Shown here: piece after piece, positions 26,150 to 37,100 of the stretch | How positions within the stretch are numbered: the first letter of the stretch is position 1 | Layout of the letters: every line of letters begins with the position of its first letter | Source: Ophioderma brevispina | Taxonomy: Eukaryota > Echinodermata > Ophiuroidea > Amphilepidida > Ophiodermatidae | Assembly (NCBI GenBank): GCA_023653785.1 | Contig: JAMKCH010044207.1 | Location: 1 to 64,000 of the forward strand | Reading direction: 5' to 3' | DNA: 64,000 bases | The notes under the pieces: model-generated | What the model saw: only the letters and a program-made list of their open reading frames with translations | What the model was told of the DNA's origin: nothing | Databases searched by the model: none | Program-made: the position numbers and the translations under genes

Positions 26150-26400
26150 GGCATGTGTGGTCCAGTGGAACGAGCGTGTGCTTAACTTATAACCTTCAGG
26201 TCATGGATTTGAGCCCCACTGCCAACATGTTGCACACTCTGGCAAAGCACTTGTCTCCCTCTACCCAAGGATGAAATGGGTACGTAGCTGTTAGGGGAAT
26301 GTCGCAATGCACATACTGATAGTATTAGGTGTGCCTAACCGGCAACCACCAAGTAGAGGCAAATTACTTTGACAATTTCCAAGTGGAATAAAGAGTAATG
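26150..26400 (+). repeat. tRNA-derived SINE
   Basis: The head GTGTGGTCCAGTGGAACGAG is an A-box. About 40 nt on, GGTCATGGATTTGAGCCCCAC is a slightly mutated T-arm/B-box. Beyond it, CTCTGGCAAAGCACTTGTCTCC and TCTACCCAAGGATGAAATGGGTAC match the conserved central part of a SINE type widespread in marine invertebrates. Polymerase III transcription by the internal promoter is family knowledge. No clear target-site duplication was found. Confidence 0.75.
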
Positions 26401-27252
26401 CAAAATGATCTTATGAAATTGCACTATATTAAAATTTGATAATCAAGCAAACTGAGGCAAGAGTTGCAATATGATGTGAATCATTGAGTGTTTAATTGTT
26501 TGAAAAAGAAATGCAAGTTCTACTCTTCGTTCTGCTCAAGTGTCAATTTACAACCCAGCAGTCATGTTTCAAAGCCACACCCAACCATACTCTCGCTTTC
26601 TCTCCATGCACAATTTGATTTCATCAAAGCTCTAAATTGCAGTGCTATGTACAACTCTACTCATGCAGCAGCCATTTGGCATAATCTTCGTATCAAGCCT
26701 CATTCCTAGTTTCTTAATCAATCTAACATTAAAGCCTGTGCTTTAGAGTGAATTTAGAGAGGAATGGTCAGTTCATGTAGGAATGATGCTCATTATACAA
26801 ATAGCTGCTACATGAACACAGCTTATATTATCACCTATGTAAACTTTGTTCTCATTTTGCCAGACTCAGTGTGGTTAAGAATGCAATCTTTTCTGTCCCA
26901 AGCCATTATGAATCTTCTCTCAAAAGCAAATAAAGGAATGAACATATTTGAGCTTGTATGCTTGAAAGTACACGGTATAAAATGGCTGGGGAAACCAACC
27001 AGAACATTAACAAAAACTCAACTTTGAAAGAGCTCAGAAATAAAGGAGACAAGAATATAGGTAATTTTAGGAACACACTTAAAACTATGACTGAACCTAT
27101 GGATTGCACTCTTTACCCACTCTTTGAATTCATGGATTATAATCACATATGGGAAACCTGCAAGCCCAGTGACTTGATGGCATTTGGAGCATTCTCAATA
27201 GGTTTCGTTCAGCAACTGGCAGACAATAAAAGGGACATCCTTAAACATTTTG
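26401..27252. other. No gene recognised
   Basis: Three plus-strand frames (26488-26709, 26764-27027, 26958-27326) run close together but lack domain motifs and good splice-site pairing. The last runs into the family D repeat. Confidence 0.45.
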
Positions 27253-27447
27253 TAACTAGAATTTCGCGGTTCTCGGCTTTCGCGCTCGCTATATTCAAAG
27301 AATATAAGCTGTGGGCCGCCCCGTGAAAAAACTTAACAATTTTTGACACACACATCCATACAAACACACACACACACATACATACACACGCACAACGGAT
27401 TGCTAAGTGGTCCTGCCAGCTATAGCTGGCGGCCCACAAAAAAAAAC
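27253..27447 (+). repeat. Short interspersed repeat, family D, copy 2 (longest)
   Basis: Begins AACTAGAATTTCGCGGTTCTC and then GCGCTCGCTATATTCAAAG. It contains GCTGTGGGCCGCCCCGTG, a CA-repeat (about 27351-27390) and the terminal hairpin CTGCCAGCTATAGCTGGCGG followed by CCCACAAAAAAAA. The 5' portion recurs alone at about 49421-49455, which shows 3' truncation of that copy. The A-run end and hairpin suggest a retroposed element, but no polymerase III boxes are obvious. Confidence 0.7.
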
Positions 27448-27726
27448 TTTGTTTGCATTTCGTCGGTATGCTTAACATTTTGCCTATTTTTGACTGCCTT
27501 AATCAATATTAGCTTATCACATGACATTTAATTTATAAAAAGAATATTCAAGACCTTTTCTTTAAGGATATTATAGTTGTGATGATGATGCATCAGTTGA
27601 GGTACAAGAAAAAAATATCCAAAAATGTCTGTTAAAATATTATGTAAAAGCAGCTTTGTTGGTCTTTAAAATTATTGTCTATTATGGTGTACTGTAGATT
27701 CAAACTACCTCCAGGGGAAATCAATG

Positions 27727-27732
27727 TTTATT
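27727..27732 (-). promoter_or_regulatory. Candidate polyadenylation signal for FBXW4
   Basis: TTTATT on the plus strand reads AATAAA on the minus strand, about 330 nt downstream of the FBXW4 stop codon. The hexamer is common in AT-rich DNA, so this is only a candidate for the 3' end of the transcript. Confidence 0.3.
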
Positions 27733-28060
27733 TCTAGAATTTTTTTCACAATTATCACAAACTGAGATTTTGAAAACGTGCACAGATGAGGCTTAATCCT
27801 GTATGACACAGAATATGAAGGCTTACTGGCATGACCATGTGAATGTCTAATGGAAGATCATCAAAACCCTTTGAAATAGTCCGGCATCACTAAGATCATG
27901 GCACACAAGATTTTTTTTTTACTTAAAGTTGTTTTACTGTGAACATCATAAGCACTAAGATTAGCTTTGCCTTGCCTTGTTTTTGAATGAAACCAATTAA
28001 GAGGGCGCTCCACATATGCATCTCAAGTCACATATCTATTGACTAAATTATTGTGTCAAG

Positions 28061-28195
28061 TTAGAGGGTGCAGACGGTGTTGCGAGTCTTGAAGTTGAGT
28101 ACACGCAGGCTATTGGATAGAGCAGCGTACAGGTGGGTAGTGTTGAATTGAAGACTGTAGATGGGACTGTTGCAGTTGTGACCCACAAAGAAGCT
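28061..28195 (-). CDS. FBXW4: FBXW4 last coding exon
   Basis: 45 codons including the stop, phase 0, after acceptor CCCCCAG. The encoded end contains SPIYSLQF, then THLYAALSNSLRVLNF, which corresponds to the last WD40 blade and C-terminus of vertebrate FBXW4. After NF there are nine more residues (KTRNTVCTL) before TAA, slightly longer than I recall for the vertebrate protein. Confidence 0.9.
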   Translation of the reverse strand, partial: SFFVGHNCNSPIYSLQFNTTHLYAALSNSLRVLNFKTRNTVCTL

Positions 28196-31100
28196 CTGGG
28201 GGTATAAACAAAGGGACATTATTAGAAATTTTGACCATTACAAATTAAAGGGGAAAAGGTTATTATTTTTAAACAAGATCAGACACCCCCATTCTTCCAG
28301 CAAAAATAATGGTATCACCATTCTCTCAGAGCTAGCTAAGACAGAGTCAGGACTAAAAGCAACATCTTCATCATTCTTATATAGCTTTCTGATATAACAA
28401 CTTAAATTTGTTAAGGTCCCAGGAAATGAGATGATAAACCTACTCCAAATCTTTATGGGACATTCCATTCCAATAAACAGAAAACACTACCAGTGACATC
28501 ATTAGTGAAACTATTGATTTTCAGTCAGTGTCATGAATAGATTCACACCAGTCACCTGGAATTTTCTATTACTCTCTGAAAAATCAATAGTTTCACTAAT
28601 GAGGTCATCACCAACCCAAATATTGAATGCTTTCTAGTCCCTCCTTGTAGCCTTGACACAAACCACATCAATTCTATTTGCATTTCCTGGGACCTTTAAA
28701 AAGTGGCTAATTTTTAGCTGGTAGCCATTAATCATAATTGTTTGAGGCAGCAATTTGAACACTGTCATGGACTTGAGAGAAAAACCTCAGCACAGATTGT
28801 ACAGTGCAATGTATCCACTTGCAGAGAAGGCATACTCATTTGCATCAAGAGGTGTACTCAATTGGATCATGCTCAAATGAATAAAGTATACTCACTTGCA
28901 TAGAAGGCATACTCACTTGAATGAGGTGTACCCATTTACATTGCAGCGTATACTAACTTGCATTCTAAAGTTTACTCACATAATGAAGTGTACTAATTTA
29001 CATAGTGAGGTGTACTCATTTGCATCCTGAAGTGTACTAATTTGCATCATGAGATGTACTTTAGTACATAATGAGAATATACTCACTTACATGAGGTGTT
29101 TTCATTTGCATAGTGTGGTGTACTCAATTGCAAAGTGGGGTGTACTTGATTGCAGAACGAGGTGTACTTGATTGCAGAACGAGGTGTACTTGATTGCAGA
29201 GTGAGGTGTATTTATTTGATGTGTAACAATGATTTATTCATGTGGTGATTTTTGTGGCTAATACACACAAATGAATTTGTTTGAAGCATTATCAAAGGAA
29301 AGCAACAATTCCTTCTATTCTGCCACAACCGTACTTTCTCTTTGAATGATAGGATTCTACATAGTTTTTGCTGAAATTTGGCAAAGTGCAATGATGGTTG
29401 CACACCACCAAATAAATTGCCATTGGTTTATGTACAAAATGGCCCTAATTAAAATGTAAATTTCTCATTAACAAAGCGACTTAGTCGCTTAAATTATGCA
29501 TTACCTTGGACTGCTAGACCTCTGCATCCCATTCAGCAAGAGGAATCCATAAGTTGAAGTTGACCACGGATTTTTCGAGCTACTGAAGCATGAAGACAGC
29601 GATGAGTTCCGATCCCCTCTGAAACTGTGGCTTCTAGTCAAAATATTCCTATGGGGTGGGTGTAAAATTAGTAATGTAATTACTCAGTATTAAGCCTCAC
29701 ACACTTTTTTGTCTTGATATTGTCCTGATTTGTATCTTTATAATAATTTCTCACACAAAATATGGCCCAGGAAGTTCCAGTTTCTACTAATTTTAAGTTA
29801 GACCTGTCACTTTTTTTACCTTTTTCCCCAAACACTTTTTGGCCAGAGGGTGCCAGAGCAGATCTATTCAGTGGTGTGGAATCTGGTAAGATGTTTGTTC
29901 ATTTATACAAATATAATAGTCTTTTACTCCAGGAGTTAGGTATTCATCTTTATATATCACTGGCTAAAACCAAAATCATACTAAGATTTTAGACTTTCGG
30001 GCTACATTTTTAGCTGGTACCCACCTGCATCGTGCGGGTCATGCGTTTGTCCCACAGCCTGACCATGCCCCAGAGGGAGGAGCCACTAGCAATCAGGTAC
30101 TTCTTGTCAGTCTGCATACAGTACACGGTGTAATCATCAGGTTCTTCTAATGTCAGCACTGGTACCCTAGGTAAGAGACAGAAAATTGATCAAGTCAAGC
30201 CTTTTCATATTTGATCTGCTTAAATCTTAATCAGAGAATATTTAATTGTGACATACATTTGTTTGCACTGCTCTCTGAATTGACACATCTTCCCTCTTGT
30301 CAGAGTAGCAAACTACTAAATTTTTAATGTTGCCACCCAACCACAAACAAAATCCCTACACAAACCATTATTCACCCTTTGCAGGTAGAATCTCAAAATG
30401 GCATTGGGATGATTGAGGGTATTACATAGCAATGCATTCATCTCTTACAAGGTTACTTGGTTTTCTTTAAGAGACTCAAGCCTGATCAAACTATTGGGTA
30501 GATCCCATTTATATTACTGCCAATTGGAGGGTCTCCCCACAAATGGCAAAACCATGCAAAGAGCAAATTAAATGTAAGGACTCTAGCTTCACAAATATGC
30601 ATATTCTACATTTGTCTATTCAGAGCTGTGTTTTATGCCTGAAAGAATGTACTGCTATGTCACTCTCCCAGGTCTTCTTCTTAGTGCTAACTACTGTTTT
30701 AAATCACAGAGATAGATAAGTAAAAGAGTACCGACAGCCATTTTGATTCAACAAGCTCTTTGGTGGACGGTTAAATGTACCGCCCAAGACCATTACTACG
30801 TAAACCTTGCAGAATAGAAAAATGCAATTTATTGTTGATTTTGCATGGTGACCCTCCAATTATTTAATAATCCTTAAACATCCAAGAACATCATCAGGCA
30901 TGTGGTTTGTTCAGAAAGTTTACCATCGCAAAGATCAGCCACAAAATATTTTGCACATATTCAATATGGCATCCAAAATAGCATGGGCCTGTGTATGTTC
31001 GTAGTTGCTATGATGAGTGTGACGTTTTAACACAGAAATAATGCACAGTTCCAATATTTTAATTAATTTGGAACTCTGTCCTCGATGGGTGCAAAACAGT

Positions 31101-34100
31101 GTCCGCCGACTCACTCGTTTTTATTATTGATAATCAGTGAAAATAAGTGTGTTCATTCCCATTCTAAATAAGTTACCGGGAACAGCCCAGAGGCCTTGCT
31201 TTGAATAGGATGCCCTTTGGTAGGTGGGTGTTTATTTATTCTAACAATACAGCTGAACCAGGAAAGCATTTGACAGATGCAGGATAGCATTTGTTTAAGA
31301 GGGCTATTTGCTTTTGCAATTCTAGCCATTTTTAATCCTACACAAATTAATTTCCTTTCTTGAATATTCCTACCTATAATAACATTTACTTAAAAAATTA
31401 ACCACATAAATATTGCACATCTATTTTGTTTTCCTGTTTTGAGATCTTAAAAGCACTGCTATTATACAGGAAATATGAGCACAATTTGAAAAACAGCGTT
31501 GCTGAAATATACTTGCAGAAATTTCTTTGTTAAAAAATACTGCAAGTAAACTTGCATCATCACCCTGGCAAGATGGCAGTGTGGAACATGACCTCAGATG
31601 ACCTTTGACCTTGGTCCATGACCTTTGACATCATGCACATATGAAGGAACCCTTTGCATCTTAACTCCAAGCCTGGTTTCAATCGGACTTCAACTTTTCG
31701 AAGGAGACCCAAAAAACAAAACCTAACCTTGGTTAGAAAAGCTAACTAAACTGGAACACACACATACAGACATGCGTGCCCTTGCAATATCCCCCTCTGC
31801 TTTTCAAGCCAAGGGGATAAAAACAACACACACACACCAAAGCTGCCAGTATTAAACATTTAAAGTAAAAAAACAATGCGAACTCATATTTACGCAATGC
31901 ATAAATATGTCCCCGTCGAATGTCACGATCACTAAGAAGTGAAAAGTTTAATTACACCAGACCATGCCCCCTTAATTCTGGCCAACACTCCCTTAAACCT
32001 GGGAGCACTAGACAACCCCACCATAGACAAACCATGCAATGTCCTTCCATCCACCAAAAGAAGTTTTCACTAACCCTGGACTAACCCTGGTTTAAACCTG
32101 GGTCTAAAGTTAGACTCCCTTTCAGAATACCAGCCTAAGAGTATAAATGGTAAGCAACAGCACCACGGTGGATCATGGTAACACACTTTTGACTTTTCAA
32201 CAGGTGAATTGTTCCACTTGGATGATGTTATAACGAGACTTGGCTTTATTCCATATTGAATACATGTGAATACACCCAACTCATTGGTCCCCATGATTAC
32301 GCACTCCACAACCGTAAGAGCTCTCTCTCACACACACATCATGCATGCATATACACACATGCACAGATTCTTACAAATCTGGAACTGACATCTAATGAAA
32401 GCAATCTAGCACACTTACTGGTAGCTGGCCCTTGTATCCCAGAGGCGTATGTAAGCATCATAGCCACAAGACAGTAAAGTATGAGGTGTCTCCCACTGAA
32501 TATCCAAGATACCAGCTCCCTTCCTGTAGTTCCTTCCCAGAGTCTCTGTGTTCTCTCCACTATTAAAATGAACAGAGGCATACAGGTATTCTCATACTTT
32601 TTTAGTTTAGTTGAAAATAATCTACGATATCCAGTGTTAGATAGATATGTTCAGAAAAGTTTTAAATTTAATTATTACAAAATTGTGGTCCAAGAAGAAA
32701 ACATTCATGAGGGGTTGAGCCATTTTTCTATGCTAAAAGAAATAGTGAAGTCATGTTGAAAGAGTTTCATCAAACACACAGAAACCTTTAAATCCTGATG
32801 AAGGGGGTCCTCTTTAACAAGAAATCTGCTCATTCTGCTGGGATAGAGCTTGGACAAACCGTATCTTATTGCCGGTGGTGGTATTTAGAATGTCAGAGAT
32901 TAACCCATTAAAGGTGCTTGTTCCGATTCACCTGGAAGTAGTATAAATTTTGATATCAGATGAAAGGCTGTATTTTTCTCATTATTATCCTGAAATTTTA
33001 GCTTCCAAATCCACTTCTTTGCAAAGATATAAACAAAAAACTGCCATTTTAGTGGTTAACATCAATATTAGCACAGTAGTGAATAGGGCCTTGCAATGTG
33101 CATTATCGCTTCTATTATCAAAACCGCAAGTTTGTTTCCCACGATACTTGATGGCAAGTGTATGCAAGTGCCAGCCTCTCATATCAAGTAGAGATCATGA
33201 TACACATAAATCGGAACACCCACCTTTAAGTATAACACATTTCCCAGATGTAACTTTAAGGTGTAATTTAGCTCTTCAAACACAACATTTTTCCAATTAT
33301 GCCAAGATACAACACAGAATATCCCTGTCGAGTAATTTCAATTATTTACAAAGAAAGTGTACTGAAGCTACATCTATTTTGGGGGAGAGTGAACACAAGA
33401 ATGTAAGTGGGTCTATCATTGATTTCCTGAAAACTGATCTGGCCTTTGCCCCACCGGCCAAATGCTTGCGCACAATGCTAAACTTTTATGTGGGAATCGT
33501 CCAAACAAAAGGCTACAGAAGGAGTTAAAGGGGTATATCCCTACCAAAAAATGTGGGTATGCTTTAATATGCTGAAATAACATCACCCAAGTCCATAAAT
33601 GTAAAAAAAAGTTTTAAAAAGAAATAATAAAAAAAAAAATTATGGCCAAATTTCTGGAGATTCAGAAATTTCCGCAAGTCTTACATCCCTGTGAACACTG
33701 AACTACCTACCTCTGAATATCCCACAGCTTGAGAGGCTTGAGATCGTAACAGCTGGATGAACCACTGGCAAAGCAACTGAAAACAGAGGGTTGAGAGTGA
33801 GTATTCATAAGACAACAAGGTCACAACAAAATATGGCCGAATAATCCTAAATTTATTCTAATATCAATCCACTTGACCAAATTCAAGTCGCACTGAAGCA
33901 CCCCTTTTTCTCTTAAATACATGGACTCTTACTAAAGTCTGTCTTGAGAGAAACGAACGACCATCCATCTCCAATATTATGCACTAGCGTGAATTTTAAA
34001 TAGTGCATGGTTAGACCAGGTATTTTAATTCATATATGGTTGGTATTCTGAAAGGAAGACTAACTTTAGACCTGGGTTTAAACCAGGGTTCCTACAAGAG

Positions 34101-37100
34101 GGGACCTTTTTTCTGACAACATACTCTAAAAGTGTGCTGTAACGGGTGAGAAAATTCCTCATGGATGGGCTGTTCCAGCCCATCCATATGGAATTTTCTC
34201 ACCCGTTACATTTGACTTTCACAGTATTTTGAAAGGAAAAAGGTCCCCTCTTGTAGGACTAACCCTGGTTTAAACCCAGGTCTAAAGTTAGTCTTTCTTT
34301 CAGAATACCAACCTTTATGTTTAATATAATTCGTTTTTTTTTTCATGACACCACTTGGTATGTGCTCAATAATTATTTTTAGCATAAGTACCAAATGTTA
34401 TTCTTAGTACAGGTTCTCTGTTAAACATGTTTACAGACAACGACAAAACAATGGTGCATGAGTTACTGACCATAAGCTATCTGCCAAAAAGCAGGCCAGG
34501 TGAGAATGGTAGGCAGTGATGTACTACCTAGCAGACAATAAAATAATGTATAATAATTTCTCCTGGAATTGTCACAATGTAAACTAATATTTTTCTTTGC
34601 TGAACTCACTATTTATGGTTTAGGATTGTAATCTAGGATTAAGGCATAATTTGAGTTATAGTATAAGCCTTGGAAAAAGTCTCAGATGAGAATTAGGTTA
34701 AGTACTAGGATATAATGTGTAAGGTATAGATGATGTGACATTTGTTTATGTTTGTGGCACCCCCGTTGCTGTAAGAGAGAAAGGCTGAAAAACTGACGGG
34801 GAAAAGCCCCACACTTTGCATAGGGAAATTTTGTTGTTTTGCTCTAACTTTTGTTTCAAATTAAATAATACCAACATTCTTCTTGAGCATGCTTGCTATT
34901 GCTACCAGATGCATATTTTGACGGATTTAGATTAGGAAAGTTTCTGTAAGTAATTTATGACCAGATTTTATGTGGCCTGTCATAGAAACTACTGTAATAC
35001 TTTGCCTGGCAGAAAACAACAGAGGACATCCTGAATGTCAAAATAATTATGTGGGTTGTGTACATTATTGATTATGTATAGATGAAGACGCGCATGTAAT
35101 CTCTTGGAGTAGAAACATGGCACACAAAAAAACAAATTTATTGTTGTTAGGCAACCTTTATTATTATGGCTTTGCAACCTCAAGGTTACCCACCCAAGCT
35201 GATTATCTGGGAATTCAATGCTTATGATCTTGAACCTACTCATTCTGAAAAGCACAAAACTGATTTTTTTAAATGAAACAAAAACAAAACATGACGCCTT
35301 AAAAAAAAATAATATCAAATTATAATTCAAGGGTATCCCTAACAAGGCTCTAGACCACAAAATACCACACAATGTACTAATATTGTGGTATATGATAGTT
35401 ACAGAATCTACAATATTTTGTGGTAGTTTGTGGCATGTGATCTTATCAATGACATATGAAGTGTGGTATATCCACGTACATCCCGCACGCACCCCGCGCC
35501 ATGTAAGCTTATAACTCCAAAGTTCCCCTGGGCCCGCAATTTCTCTCGGTGTCCCTGTACATTGTGGCCTATGGCACAGTTTGTTGTTGTTTATTACTGT
35601 GGTATTTTGTGGTATATGATGAGTTAGATAAATCATAACTATACCAAATTAGACTAACTACTAAGCATATACCACAATATACCACAATCAAATTTTGTGG
35701 TAGTTTGTGGTCTATGGAAGTGCAAGTATGATGAAAGTTGTGGTATATTGTGATCTGTGGTAAGTCCTCACAATATACAGCCTGCAGTGTTAGGGGTATA
35801 CCGATTATGTTGATAAAGTCTAACGACCAGGTTCGAAACTGTAGAAAAGACTAGAGGAGTATTTTAAATACTTTTCCAACCAAAATACAATGGACCCGAT
35901 TAATGTGATACAATGTCATACCTGACGATTTACTTTAAATCTTCCTTATCCACAGTGGAAATGCAAAGAGTATAATAAGCCATCTATTTTCATAAGTTTG
36001 TGTGTTTTGTAAATTGTGTAGAAGTGTGTATTTCTCCTGTTGTTACAATACAATCGTTTTTCTTTGCACAGAAGCACTTTTAATGTTTATTATGTACTAT
36101 ACAATAGGGATGATCATTGCAACCTTTTTCCATACTGTGTATTGTGATGAAAATAATATTGCAATATTATGCACAGGCAATATTTTTAAAAAGTATTTGA
36201 ACTTTATACCCAAAATACACGCTTTAATTAAATGTCAACTTATATTAGCTTATTGTAAATTCATAATTGGAATTATTAAACAACAATACGTACCATATAA
36301 GATGAAATATGTTGCTAGGACCACCAGTGAAGTTGAACTATTGTTGTGATAAATTTTGCTCAAAGTGCTCGCAATGACTATAATAGTGGTGTGCACCCAG
36401 AGGCCAGATAACTCAACCATATGCAAGTCAATGATGTCAGGTGTCGTCTAAGACTGATAGACAATGCTGAATCCAAAAGAGGCTATCTACCCCAAGTCTA
36501 GTTGACATCCAACAGCGGACGTTCATACTTTAAGCGGCTAAATGTAACCTGGTCACTTCTCTATTGCACGGGCTGACTGTCATGACCAGACCCGCCCCCG
36601 ACAGGCAGTGGCCTGTGCACTTGCCCACTGTTCTTGGTTCCAGACCTGGATGAAGCCGTTGCGTGCGCCTGCAATCACCACATCTCGAGTCATGTCAACG
36701 CAGATGCCTCATCTTAAAGCCCGCAGATGGCTGCAGCAATGGCCGCTTCCCTTGCTCCATAACCAACACTCTACAGTCCCTGTGGGTAACACAATGCAAT
36801 GCACATTTATACATGGTATTAGCATATATGATAAACGCATTTCACAACTGCTTGAAACAAGGCATGAATATGCCTACACTACGATATGAAACAGAGTACA
36901 CCACTGTTGTTGAATTTAAAGCAGACTACTTCGACCAACACGGTGCATCACTAGACCACTATTTTCCATGCATGCAATGCATGTAATGCTAGTCCATCTA
37001 GTTCTCTGCATGAATAAGGTAATGGTGGTGTTTTGTATCTCAAATTAACCAAATCAAGACGGAAATGCAAACTTGTGATTTTTGACATCATGTCAAATTT

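Noticed and set aside
26150..26230. tRNA gene
   Set aside because: A- and B-boxes are present, but the acceptor stem does not pair and a conserved SINE body follows.
28824..29216. CRISPR-like array of spaced repeats
   Set aside because: Units are contiguous and diverged with no unique spacers, in an intron of an animal gene; a minisatellite.
32950..33528. 192-codon plus-strand open frame
   Set aside because: Its first half lies in a MITE whose other copy (42221-42557) does not keep the frame, and it is antisense to an FBXW4 intron.
34989..35636. 215-codon minus-strand open frame, the longest in the window
   Set aside because: It runs through the ATACCACAA motif cluster in an FBXW4 intron and shows no domain, no conserved composition and no splice framework. 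A chance frame in low-complexity AT-rich DNA.
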